From contig CM049313.1 of NCBI GenBank assembly GCA_026874595.1, positions 57,247,159-57,311,158 of the forward strand: 64,000 bases of DNA, read 5' to 3'. A program made the position numbers and the translations under genes. Below the pieces are notes generated by a model that saw only the letters and a program-made list of their open reading frames with translations, was not told the DNA's origin and did no database searches. Shown piece by piece: positions 12,301-27,000 of this stretch; within the stretch, counting starts at the first letter, position 1, and the number at the start of each line of letters is the position of its first letter. This DNA comes from Sipunculus nudus. Taxonomy: Eukaryota; Annelida; Sipuncula; Golfingiida; Sipunculidae.

Positions 12301-15300
12301 ATTAGTAATAATGATTGATTTTCACAAAAGTTACCTTAATCTTCAATCATAGTTGGTATATAGAGTGAAATATTTAATTAGCGGGAAAATATATCAATGC
12401 GAATTTCTCTTTTTTATTGTAGACTAAAGGCACTATGAGCACTATGGGAAGCATTCACAGCAAGTTGCGCCCCCTGCTGGCAGCTAGAGTATATACATTA
12501 CCCATGGTACGATCAATAGGACGCACCATGGTGCAAGGAAAGAACTACGGACCTCAGATATCAGTCAAGAGACTGGCTACCAGGTACTGCCCTCTTTTTA
12601 AACATCTAAAGCTTTAAATAAATGTGTTTAAAGTATTGACATGATATCAACCAAGGTGTATTAACAATGTGAAATTTGTCATGTGGAAACTCTTGATAAA
12701 AATTATTTAACTACAGATCACAGATTCGGAACAATAGACAGGATTCACACAGGTCCTTAAAAACTGTGAAAGTCAAAGAATTCAACATTATTTGAAAGCT
12801 AGATAATCCCACACTGTAGAATTTATGTACATTAATGTCATAATATTATGATATAAAATTTATAAAAATAAAATAACATTTTCAGATATGTAAAATTTTT
12901 TACGAAAATTCTATATTTTAGATGAACCTCCAGTGAATGCTGATGACAGATAATTCAACATAAACTAAATAATGTTTTAAATAAAATGTAACCATCAGGA
13001 AAAGACCTGCTTGGTCACTTGACTTGATTGTTTCTCCTGCCATTTCTCAGAATATCCAGTATAGTTTTACCCATTACTTTGAAAATCATTAAAGGGTGCT
13101 TTGGTTTGTGCACAAGTTCCATTAAGAGCCACAAAAAAGTGACTATTATGTTCACTCCTGATAATTGTGTGAGAGGTGATCAGTATTTTACTCCACAATG
13201 AAGCAGGAGACACAGCCGCACTGTTCTAATGAGTTTTAGACCTGGGTCTATTTGACATGAACTAAAAAAACGCACTGTAAGGGTACCTTTTATTACCTTC
13301 ATACATAGCTACAAAATAAAGTTTTCATGAAAACTTCCTAAATGTTAAACTACTGAACACCTGGAGATTATTTAATGTTCCGGTACTTTCAGGGGCAAGA
13401 AGTGCCGGCCAATCTTTGTCCAGATAGCAAGGCAGGTAGTGAAGTTGAAAGCTGAGGACCTTCGTTTACCGGCCCGTGCGTGGAAGGTCAAGTTGATTGG
13501 TGAGGGTGCTGACGATGCTGGGGGAGTGTTTGATGACACCATCACAGAAATGTGTCAGGTTCGTACTTCAGGCACTGTTAGTATAAAATGTATTGTCATT
13601 AAAAATGTCATTGGGTTCACAAATACTTTATATTTAGCTGATATTTAGGGATCACAAAATCAAAATAATGGGCTTCAGTAATATGTGTCATGTTAGCATG
13701 GGAAGCTTTAACACAATTGGCAAAAACAGTTCTTCAGAATTGTTATTGAATTTTTTTTTAATTTAATCGTGGTTGGTCCGTTTTGAATAAATTTCATGTG
13801 TAAACCTCAAAATTGCAAAGTTGGCGCTCAAGTTCCTAAAAATAGGAATAAAAATTGTGAATGTTAGCCATAATGTTTTAGGTCATGGTTGTCAACTGAG
13901 CTTCATGACCCATGGGTCACTTGTTTTAATAAATCATATATTAATTGGCCATACCCTAAAATATGATAAGTGCACATGAGGGTTACTGTTTGCAGCAGTT
14001 AAAATCATTATGCAGACCAAGAAACACCTTTAAGCGTCTTTATCCCTGAATGTTTAACCCACACTTTTGTCTGTGTTTATTTTTCAGGAGCTTGAGACAG
14101 GTGTGGTTCCATTGCTGATACCTACTCCCAACACAGCCAACGAGACTGGCTACAGCAGAGACAGGTACTCTATACAAAGGGTATTCTTATGCACAGCCCT
14201 GACTTATGTTTAGTGATAATTTTGTCCAGTCCTGTCTGCTGACTTCCTCAAACTGGAGGACCACTACTGCTTACTGGTAGATGGTCTAATGAATGGGTTG
14301 TAAAATCATTGCAGGTTAATAGTTAAAGCCACCTATTCACCCACTTTTTCTGTAGAATTAATGTGATTTCTGTCCAACTCTACATATATATTAATGATCT
14401 CTACATAATTTGTATAAAGAAACATTCTTATAAAGCCTCTTGGATGAATATATGAAAATTAAGGTGGTTGGTCCCATATGTGCAGAAGTTAAGAGGGAGC
14501 TATTTGCAAGACGTCCTTTTCAAAACTCTGGTTCATCTGACTTTCAACCAGATGTTCTGGTTGAATGTGTTTAGATTAAGGTCTTATGGTCGTCAAAAAT
14601 TGTAAAATTGACAATTTTGTAAAAAACCATGACCTTATAATTGTTTGTCGTTTCTATCTTGTCACAAAAACATTTTCCTGGCATTATATTGTATCCATTG
14701 GAAAAATAAGCATTTTTAGCTCAGCTGACTATAAGTCATCTGAGCTATAGTCGTGGTCCATTGTCCGTCGTCCGTCCGTCTGTCCATCCGTCCGTCCGTA
14801 GATGTGGCGCGTTTTGAAACCGTAAGACCTAGGAATCCAAAATTCAGCATAATGTTAGATGTCCCCAAGATCTCCTACCAAGCCGAAAACTGGGTCTTTG
14901 TGACTTCGTTCCTTTGAGAAATTAAGGAAAAACCTCAATTTTTTATTAAAATCCTATTTTCACACTTCAGGACTGCCTAATATCAAAACCACTCATCTGT
15001 TTTTCCTCATATTTACCATAAATATTCCTCTATATAGTTCCTATGTACATGCAAGAAATTAAGTCTGTAAAGTATAAATTCTTTACGTTATGGGCCCAAA
15101 CATAATGGACTTTGTAAAAAAATCAGGAAAAATAATAACTCACTTAACATGAAAAATTTTGAAACTAGAGTCTATTTTCTCAAGTATATAACTATGTTTA
15201 ATTAAGATTCAATTGTTTACCAAAAATTTGATCTGAATTTTGAAAATTTTTTAAGTTATTAGCATAAAAAAAAATCAGTACCTTAAATTTTGCCCAACTT

Positions 15301-17985
15301 TGACCACGGCACGTTTTTTTCCTGTAAGCACCATTGATTTAATTTTCACAGCATGTAAACATAAATATTTAGTTTGTCTAAATCTAAAATTTGAAAATAA
15401 AAGCTTGAAAACTAAGCTAGTTATTGATTTTTTTTTCTGTAGTCACTTGCTTTGATTACAGATGCAGGGTCCCACTCCAGGTCATTGGAAGTCAGCTATG
15501 CCAGAGTTTCTGATTTGTTAAAGTCACTGGGGGAGATCCCCTGCTGTGACAGGTGTACAGTTATTCTCATATCACCACCCCAATCACCCCCCCCCCCCCC
15601 CCACCCCCCCCCCCCCCCCACCCCCCGGCAAACCCAACCCACCAAGTGTTATGCACTAATTGTTATTGTTTTCACTGTATCTCATTAATTGTAATGCTGT
15701 TTACACTCTGATATGCAAAAACTTTCCTTGAAAAAATAATTCAAGGTGTAATCAAGAAGATGCAATGTTGTGTAATGTAGCATTTTTAAAGAAATCAATT
15801 TTCTTTTAAATGATTTTAACAAATATAATTGAACCCATCAGCATGCTTAAATTATTATAAAATATGAAGCACATTATGGATAAATAAAGACACAATCAAA
15901 AATTGTGAAATCTAAATGAAGTATTATTTTTAGATATTTATTGTTTTGCAGATTTAAAAGATATATTTTTGTGGTAATAAATAAATAAACATTTGTATGC
16001 ATGATGTAGTGTTATCTGACAAGATTGAGATTTATGATGATGCAATTGAGAATTATGAATAAACTTTTATATTCAGATATATATGTTAAATTGGAAATGT
16101 ATAGAAATATAAACTTAAATTAGAAAATAATTGATGTGATAAAAAAATTAGGATTTAATACAAACATTTGTTCATTATTTTCCTGCCTCAGCAGAATTTG
16201 AGATCAGGCTTTGTTTGCCCTGTTTTATGTTGTTTATTAGCTCTGTTTCAACTGTATACATTTCATAAAAAAAATACATATATATTTAATAATATATATT
16301 ATGCAAAAAAATAGATTCAATTGAACAAATGTGTAAACTACTGAAATGTCAACTGTTAATCGAAAAACCAACTAATGATTATGGTAATAGTACAGATCAT
16401 TTGTTCACAAACTGCTCACATGCTTTAGTTTCAACATAAGGAAACACATGGTCAGGTCATAAAATATTTTTTGCAACAATTTCTTGCTCATCAATACAAA
16501 CCAATCATATAAACCAACCATGGCCTTTATTACCTCTTCCTCTTACACTTTATCTCCATTTGATATTATTTTAGATTTTTACCTTCAAGGTTAACGTCAG
16601 CTGAGCACAGTGACCCATAGGTCCCTTGTTATTCAGATGTCAATCCCACGTGGGTTGTATACAGGACTACTGTCAGCTCGGCAAGAACCAAAAGGGTATT
16701 AAATTTCTTATTGGTTTACTATTTACTGGCGGTGCACGGCCCATTTTTGATTGACAGGTGTGCGGAGGCCGCTGGTCAGTCATCCGGGACTTTGCTTATC
16801 TTTAATACCAGCACTTGATAATCTAAAATGCGGTTTTTTCTTTTTTCTATATCTGTTTTAGTTTAGCAGTTATACACCATTTAAAAAATATATGCATTGT
16901 TTGAAAGTTCAGTAGGAAAAAAAGATTATAAACACACACAAAAAAAAACCGCCTGGAGATATTTGTATGTACTTCCATGTGATACTTTTTTACATACATA
17001 CTCATTGCCAAATGTGAGATATATCGCTTGGAAAAATACAAAATAAATAATTTAAATTTTAAAATCTTCAAAGGAAAATCTGAGACAATGTTCATATATA
17101 TCTCATCCAAAAGCAGATATTCTAAGGATTCCAAATATGTATATATCATTGTGGCTAAAATTCATTTTACTAAGAATTCTAAAGCTAAATTAAACCAAGA
17201 TAGTTTGACGATCATTAGACCTTAATTTTGGCAGCCCCCCCCCCACGTAATAAACATGTGGATATAAACAAAACAAGCAGTGTGTTTGTGTTGGGATCTG
17301 GCCTATTTTATAAAAGATTCAATGGATTTTATTTAGTTTATAGACATCAGATACTAGAATATTTAAAGGACTCTTTCCTGTGGTTGATAATGCTAAACAC
17401 AGATTTGTGACTTTAAAACCTATTTACAGATTCCTCTTAAACCCAGCCCTCTCATCTGAGGAAGACCTAGCACTATTTAAATTTCTCGGCATTTTGCTTG
17501 GAGTTGCCATCAGGACTAAGAAACCACTTGACCTTCACCTTGCCCCCTGTGTGTGGAAACAACTAGTAGGGATACCGCTCAATGTGGATGACCTTGAAGA
17601 GGTGAGTCAGGGATGCACTTTGACCTTTTGACCTGTAACTTTACCAGAGTGAGGAATATGTCTCGTCAAAGGTTGCCAGTTGTACTGAATAAGTGTATTT
17701 TGGAAAACCTCAGATGAATCCAGAATTTAACATTAGAATAATCATTTTTGAAACAAAACACTTTACATTTTACTGTCTCTTCCTCTGGTCTTTAAACAGC
17801 TTAAAGCCTCAAGAGAGGGGTTAATAATCCTGAAATCCAGATATCTATGTGTAATGAGAATGAGTGTTTTTTGTCTGCCTAAGATTTTTATGTAAACAAT
17901 GCAAAATTGGCTCTTGTCTGATAATTAGCTCAGCTGACTTTAAGTCATCTGAGCTATAGTCGTGGTCCATTGTCCGTCGTCCGTC

Positions 17986-18016
<31 letters not shown>

Positions 18017-21000
18017 CCGTCTGGATGTCCGTCCGTAAGACTGGCACGTTTTGAGACCGTTGGACCTATGAATATGAATATTCCTCTATATAGTTCCTAT
18101 GTACATGCCAGATATTAAGTCAGTATTATATAATTTAAAAAAGTTATGGGCCCAAACATAATGGACTTTGTAAAAAAATCAGGACGATATTTTGTCACTT
18201 AAGACCAAAAGTGTTAAAGGTAGGGATTTTTCCAGTAATACAACTTTAATTAATCAAAATTTAATTGTATACCAAAAATTAGATCAAAATCTGTTAAATT
18301 TTTTTAAATATTGGCAAAAATATAAAATTGGTACCTTAAATTTTGCCCAACTTTGGCCACGGCACGTTCTTTTCCTGTAAGTACTGTGTATTTAATTTTC
18401 ACAGCATGTATACATAAGGATTTAATCTGTTAAAATCTGAAATTTGAAAATAAAAGCTGCAAAATTAAGCTAGTTATTGAATTTTTTTGGAGGCTCTTGT
18501 TGTATTCCCTTACATTGTCAAGCAGTCCACTTTGATGACTGTAGGTCATTCAGTGCACATCTCTATGCTCCCCAGGCTGTTGGCATAATTTTAGATGTCC
18601 CCAAAATCTCCTACCATACCGAAAATTGGGTCATTAGGACTTCGTTCCTTAGAGATATTATAGGAAAAAAACTCTGTTCCCCATAAAAAAGCCATTGTTA
18701 CACTTCAAGGCTGCCTAATATCAAAACCACTAATCTGTTTTTTATCATATTTAGTATTCACATTCTTTCATACATTTTCTATGATCATACCAAAAATTAG
18801 GTCAGTAATGGGTATAATTTTGAAGTTATGGGCCAAAACATAATGCAATTTAAAAAAAAATCAGGAAATATATTTACTCACCTAACATGAGAATTGCTGA
18901 ACCTAGAGACTTTTTTTCAGGAATATAACTTTATTTAATCAAGATTCAATTGTTAACCCAAAATTAGATCTGGATTTTGCAAATTTTCAAGTTATTAGCA
19001 TAAATAAAAAATCAATACCTTAAATTTTGTCCAACTTTGGCACTGTTGATTTAATTTTCACAGCATATATACATAAGGATTTAATCTTTTAAAATCTAAA
19101 ATTTCAAAGAAATTGATTGGAAAGAATTGCTTTTATTCATGTTTTCATACACCATGTTAAGTGTTGTTTACATCTAGCCCACCTAGTAGTACAGCCTTCA
19201 CTTGCATTATGTAACCCACCCCAGGCAGCTTGCCTTGGGTCAGCTTGGCCACTACCAGCAGGCTTCCCCTCTGCACTGCACCCCCCCCCCCAGATGGTGC
19301 ATAAACTAGATGAATGTTATTATTTTCTGTATTTGATTCATTCTTATTCTAGGCTATGCTACATTTTAGATTTTGTATTATAACACCAGGGTTACAATGA
19401 TTAAAGTGTACATTTAATTGTGTCCACAAAGTGGTGTATTGCTATGAAAGTGTGGATGTTCATGAGATATGTGATTCCTTACTTCAGAAGAGTAAAAACT
19501 TCACCAGGTGTGAAATTGACTATTAATTCCAGTAATAAATTAAAACTGGGATAGTAATTAGCACAATGATATTGTTTGTCCCTCATTCAACCAACAGTGT
19601 GTATACTTAATTTGAAAAGATGTTTTATTTTATCAAATTTACTGAATCTTTTATTTTATTTTGGTGAATAAAATTAAGCATGCACTGAAAACTCCAATGT
19701 GCAAAACTTTTTAATAGTGATTCAAGGAATATTCTTGTAGATGCCATGTTGTGGCATTATTTTCTTTTAAATTCAGTTTAAACATTTATGATTTAAAAAT
19801 AATAAAATATATGTGTATGCATAATATGACCCAATATGAGCTACACTCTGGATATATGATGATTGCAACTTTTGCAACAATTCTAATATTTTAACTTATA
19901 GTTTCAGACACTCTTATATATAATGATTGCAACTTTTGCAACAATTCTAATATTTTAACTTATATTTTCATGTTTTTTTATTAAAAATTTATAAACCTGT
20001 AAATAAAAAAAAAATGATTTAAATTAAAACTTCTTATTTGAAAAAGTGGATATGCTTTAAAAAATAGGATTATATATAAACTTAAATTGCATTATTCCCT
20101 TGAAAGTGAAATAAAGGTATTAGTCCATTCTGTCCACTTGCCTGTCCATCTGTAAATTTTCATATGCATCACAGTATCTCAAAACTTTTACTGTTTTTCT
20201 TCATGACAGTCTTGTCAGAGTATTAGTTTGCAATCATATATTTAGAACTTTACTATAACCAAGTAGGAGGGCCCCTTTCCTCTTAGCTTTTCATATTCTT
20301 ATATTAATGAAAAAGCATTACAATAGAATATTTCTACATCCACCTTCATGCTGCCCTCACTTTTTTCCCTTCTCCTAACCCCATCCCAAAGTCAGCCTCA
20401 GTAAGCAAGAACAAGATGAATCAGATATATTCATACTTTAATATTTTGTATAACTATTCGTCCATAGGTACCTATGTACATGCCAGAAATTATGTCAATA
20501 TTGTGTAATATGTAGACATAGTGGGCATCACAATAATGAACCTTGTCAAGACTAAAGAGATATTGTGTCATACAGTCACAAATTCATAAATCACTTCATC
20601 AGTATAGTTAATCAAAACATCATATCTGTCAAATTGAAAGCTTGCAGACTACCATACACTTTAGATCCTTTAACAAATAGCCTTATCATCATTCTACTAC
20701 TGCTTATTACTGCTGTCATTGCATTCATATTTGCTCAAATATATCACAATTTTCGACCCCTCCTAAATAAATAAAAATAAACCACTATATTTGACTCTAT
20801 TAATCCATCAGTCAGGTAATTTCATTTATCATTTACTCACATATTACATTACATTCCTTTTAATAGCCCAACATGTCCATGATATTCATAAGCTTTATTG
20901 ATTCGATATAGTATCACAGTGGAGAAACATTTATAGTCCAATCACGATCAGCTGAGCGCCGTGACCCATGAGTCCCTTGTTTTGATTTGCAATCAAAACA

Positions 21001-24000
21001 ATGGTAAACTGTCATGTTTTAAATTTAGGCTCTGTGTGTATGTAAACACAGTTTTACAGAGAAAATTTTATTTGCTGACTATACATCTGTATAATGTACT
21101 GTGTGTAAAATCAATAGCCCAAATTGCAAACTAAACAAATTAAATACCTGCTAACAGAATTCAGAAAGTCTAAAACATGCGCTTCTTGCATTTTAGAGAT
21201 TTCTGTCCAGTGGTGAAAACCATTTCTTATTTTCAGGTTGACCTTGTGTATGTACAGAGCTTAAAGGGGGTAGCAGACATAGATGCCAGTGGTGTAACAG
21301 AAAGTGTTTTCCATGAGGTATTTTGACATTATTATTTCATTTATTCTATAGGACTGTGGAGTACTGATGAAATAAAATGGAACATGTGTAATGAAAATAA
21401 AACCAACATCTGTACTTGTTCAATTATAAATCATATGAATGATATAAAATATCTTACTTTTCACACTTCTGATTTATTGTTTATATTGTTTTCTTTTTTT
21501 AATTGTAGATACAGGGGCATTTACAATTGATGTAATCAAAACACATTCATTACAGGATTAAATAGCTTAACCTGATTAGTAGGTTGTACCAATCATTGTA
21601 AACATATATGTATGAATAGTGCATATATTTGCATAGTACTATATATTTAGTAATGATTATATATTTAGTTCATTATTGGATTGTTCAGTTGAAGTAGGAA
21701 ATACACAAAGTATTTAAACATCATGTTATATGTATATTTTATGTATTAACAAAATCACATTCCTATATGTAATTTACATGTTCATCCAGATGGTCTCTTT
21801 GGAAAGTCTAGTTAACAGGGGACATTTATATATACAGTGAAACCTGTCTAAAGCGGACAGTCAAGGGACTCAATCATTTTGTCCTTAATAGTGAGGTGTC
21901 CTGATTAGGCAGGTTGACCCTGGTTGATAACTGAGATATTATAAAGACAACAAACAGCTGCAAGAACGTGTTAATTGCATTATATCAGATTTCATGTATA
22001 TGTACAACATATTCATGCACACATCATGCATTCAATAATCATATAGAAACTGTGATAATTTTTCTTATCTCAAGTAATGAACAATATCAGGAGAACAGTC
22101 TATGAAGACATCCGTAATAACAATGTTCATATAGTGAGCGTACGCTCTTTTTTCGCTGATTCACTCAGTCGATTAAGCTCGACTTACTCATATAGCGTTA
22201 GCTCCCGCCTAATAGTACGCGTGGTGCCACCTTGCGACATTGCCTAAACTATCCTGGTTCAGTTGCCTCATGCAATAATCTCAAAGATTATGACGATGTT
22301 GACAATGCAAGGGTTGTAATGGCTACGAACCTGGGAACATTCGTTTTTTATTGGTGAATGTAGCTTTAGCCTTAATTTAACTTTTTTGATGGTGGTTGTT
22401 TGCTTTGATTTGCTTTGTTGTTGAAGGCACCCAAGATTAAACGAAACTTGAGGAGTTTGTGTACGGCGGCATGGTACAAACAACTACAGAGCTAGCACAT
22501 GTTTGACACTGAGCAGATCAGTTTGAGATAATTGAACAAAACTAATAAATTAATATCAAACAGCCTGCTACAATAAAGTATCTAAGTCTACAGCTAGATA
22601 TTGTGTGTTGAGATCAGGTACGCATGAGTAATCAGCAGCCATTTAATCAGTTTATTTACCCCGCTGTCTAGCAAATAATATGCAACTTAGCAATGTGTGA
22701 ATGATCAACTGTGAAATAAAGGGACAATATGTTTACCGCTTCACCCTTGCCGTGTTTATCTTATTAGCACATCACAGCATGACATGAGCACGTACGCGCA
22801 TTAAGGTTACAATCCTTTGTGTTCTAGTCTAGGGAACAACAACAAAGCAGTGGCTTTTGATGTCACCCGGGGTGAGTGATCAGTGTCTGCCGGAGATGGC
22901 GTATCGTGTCCGTATTTGTCAGGTTCATTTACTCTTAGAATGTTGGTTTGAGTTGAAATCTGCTGTCCGTTGTCCGCAGTAATGAGGTGCCCGCCTTATA
23001 GAGGTTCTGCCTATACATCACGTATAGGGAATTTTGAAGGGACTTAACTATCTTGTCCGTTATAGCCAGTTGTCCGCCTAAGTGAGGTGTCTGTTAGACC
23101 AGTTTTCACTGTATTTATAATATAATATATTGTACAATTCAAGCAATGAACTTTTTTATATGTGACTTCTGATGTTCTTGTAGTTAATACCATTGGACAG
23201 TTTTGTGGGTCAGAGTGTGGATGGACGGACTGTGCCCATTGTTCCTGGGGGTCACAGCATCCCTCTAACATTCAACAACAGGAGGGACTATGTGGATAGA
23301 GTCTTTTCATACAGATGCAATGAAATGAATGCTCAGGTTGGGACAACTTCTGTGTTGAGCCCTTCTGTTACTAAATTGATATGAATACAAACACCCTCAG
23401 TTTGTTATAGAAGAAAAGAGTAATTTTCCTGTTGTGCACTTTGTGGATAAAATTACAATCCTCATGCAGGGGTTATACACTACAGTCATTCTATATTTCC
23501 TTCATAATGGCCCCCCCCCCCCCCCCCCTCAAGGGGAGACATTGTTTTCAGTGCCATCGTCTGTTGTCATCAGTTGGTGTTGTCTATAGGATATCTAGTG
23601 AATGTAATAACTTTTGATGGACTGCATATATTCCTCCAAAAATTGACACTCATTGTTCCCACCAATATCTTGGACAAGTTCAAAACCCTGTGACCTTGAC
23701 CCTCATCCCCAAGGTCAAATCTGCCAAAATTAAAAATTTTGTGAACCCCATAACTTTTGAAGGGCATCACATATTTTTCTTAAGTTTGGTACACAAATTG
23801 TTCATATAAAGTTTTTTTGCCGAGTTAGAAAACCATTGACCTTGACCAGGATCTTAAAGGTCAGATCAGATGAATTATAGTTATTGCCTTTTGAACTAAA
23901 TCACTTTTGAAGGGCTGCATATTTTCCTCCAAAATTTGAATCATTCAATTGTTCCTACCAAAATCTCAGACCAGTTTGAAATAAAGTGACCTTGACCTTC

Positions 24001-27000
24001 ATCCTCAAGGTCAAATCTGCTGAAATGTAAAATTATTGTGTACCCCATACCTTTTGAAAGGCTTCACATTTTGTCCTTAAATTTGGTACACAAATTGTTA
24101 CTATCAAGTTATTGGGTGCCTTAAAAAAATAATGACCTTGACCAGGATCTTCAAGATCAAATCAGTAAAATTATAGTTATTGTTGTGTGAACACAATCAC
24201 TTATTAAGTATTGCATATTTTTCCCTCACATTCGAAACATAAATTGTTTTAACTGAGTTCATGAAATATTTTGGGTACTGGTGACCTTGACCTTGATCTT
24301 AAAGGTCAATTATAAGCAATTCTAGGATTATTGTGACCCCCAATAACCTTGGAAGTACTGAAGATTTTTTCTTCAAATATGACACACCAGTTATTTCTCC
24401 CAAAATTTTGTCAGCGGTCTCCTTGACCTTAATCTTCAAGGTCAAATCTGCTGAATTTTAAAATCATTGTTTTGAGATAGTGCATATTTTACCCCTTATA
24501 TTTTGGGATGGCCCCTAGGGGGGGGGAGTAAAAAAAGCCATTCTAGCTTAACACCTGTTTTGTTAAGCATGATTCTGTGGGTTTCACCTCCAGGGCTGGC
24601 ACCAGGGTTGTGGTCAAATATGTATTTGTATTAAAATACAGTAAAAGTATGTATTTGTATTTGTTTTGTGCAAAATGATAATATTTGTATTTGTATTCCA
24701 TCTCAATATTTAATGTATTTGATCAAATACTGTACAAATACATATATATAAATACATATTCATATCTGCCGTAATTTTAAAAATTAACTACAATCTAACA
24801 TCTGAACAACCCAAAAGACAACATCAAGTCAAGTGTTTCACTTCTCCCTGAGACATTATGATTATTTATGGTGCTGAAAATTAATAAATTTTCTGTATGA
24901 CCAATACATTTGCATATTTGTAATTGTATTTGTATTTGATGTACTGTATTTGTAATTGAATTTGTACTTATCTTCAGTCACTGGTATTTGTATTTGTATT
25001 TGGATAGGACCAGCTATCGTATTTTATATTTGTATTTGTATTTCGCACATTGTATTTGACCTCAACCCTGGCTGACACAGAGCAAAGAATTGAGATCAGA
25101 CAAATGATAGCATGGAAATGCATTGTACATCCAGCTATTTTTAAACCTACAACACCCCACACATGTTGGTCTTATTCCTGGCCCTGCCCCAGCCCTAGTG
25201 TAGGAGCCCTGAAGAACTTGCTAAAAAAAGCAAGGGTTGAAATGAAGGAAATATTGAACGACTGCAGTGTATAACTGCTGGATAAGAAGTGTAGGGTAAA
25301 AATATATGTCCTTTTGTGCACTCTGTGGAAAAATCTTTCCCATTGTGTACCTTATGGTTTTACTATTTCCAACTGTTCACTATGTGGGCATAATTTTTCA
25401 AACTCTGCACTTAGTGAGTATAATTTTTCCTTCTCTGCATTTTATAGGTATAATTTGTCCTACTGTGCCCTTGTTAGTAAAATGTTCAATACTTTGCATA
25501 TTATGGGGAAGTTGTTTTCCTGAGTTTTGCTCTATACTCTGTTGACCATGAAGACAACTTGAGTGTATGTGAATCTATTCTACAAATCTTTTGGATAATA
25601 AAAGTTATCCATCAGTCATTGCAAATGTTGAAACCTTAGTTTATGTTTTACAGTAAATGAACTGCTGATTATTCTTCAGATAAACGCAGTGCGGGAAGGC
25701 ATGGCTTGGCTGATCCCTGTACCCCTGCTGTCTCTGGTGACTCCACAACACATGGAACAGCTTGTCTGTGGTCTGCCACATATCCATGTAGAGGTGTTAC
25801 AGAAAGTTGTCAGGTAAGGCTAACATTACTGCCAGAGAAATAAATGCCACAAAGTCATATCTGTGTGGAACTGTTATTGAAAATCATTGGGTAAGGCTAG
25901 CATTTTTAGCTCAGCTGACTGTAAGTCATCTGAGCTATAGTCGTGGTCCGTCGTCCGTCCGTCTGTCAGTCCGTCCGTCCGTGGATGTGGCACGTTTTAA
26001 AACCGTAAGACCTAGGAATCCAAAATTCTGCATAATGTTAGATGTCCCCAAGATCTACTACCAAGCCAAAAACTGGGTCTTTGCGACTTCGTTCCTTTGA
26101 GAAATTAAGGAAAAACCTCAATTTTTTATTAAAAACCTATTTTCACACTTTAGGACTGCCTAATATCAAAACCATCTGTTTTTCCTCATATTTACCATAA
26201 ATATTCCTCTATATAGTTCCTATGGACATTCCAGAAATTATGTCTGTATTATATAATTTAAAAAAGTTATGGGCCCAAACATAATGCATTTTATAAAAAA
26301 TCAGGAAAGATATTTAATCACTTAACACCAAACCTGTTAAAGCTATACACTTTTTTTCCAGTAATATAACTTTAATTGATCAAAATTAAATTGTATACCC
26401 AAAATTAGGTCAAAATCTTTTAAATTTTTTAAAATATTAACAAAAATAAAATATAGGTACCTTAAATTTTGCCCAACTTTGATCATGGCACGTTGTTTTT
26501 TCCTGTAAGTACTGTGGATTTAATTTTCACAGCATGTTTATGTTAGCATTTTGTCTGTTAACACCAAAAATTTGAAACCAGTTGATCAAAAACTGTAGAT
26601 TTTATTCAAGTTTTCAAGCACCATGCAACATATTGTTTACATCAAGCTAGTGTTATGCAGTTTGCAAGAGCTCAGCTCCCCAGCTTCAGCTCTCAGTTCC
26701 TAAAATTTGGCATACAATTAGATGTCTCCAAAATCCCCTACCATGCCAAGAATTTGGTCACAAGGACTTAATACCTTCAAGATATTAATGAAAAACTTCA
26801 TTTTCCATTAAAAACCCATTGTTATACTTCAAGACTGCCTAATATCAAAACCACTGATCTGACTTTTATCATATATAATATTTATATTTTTCTATACATT
26901 CTCTATGCACATGCCAGAAATGATGTCAGTATTGCATAATTGTTTTAAGTTATGGGCTCAAACATAATGCACTTTGTAAAAAATCAAGAAATATATTTAC

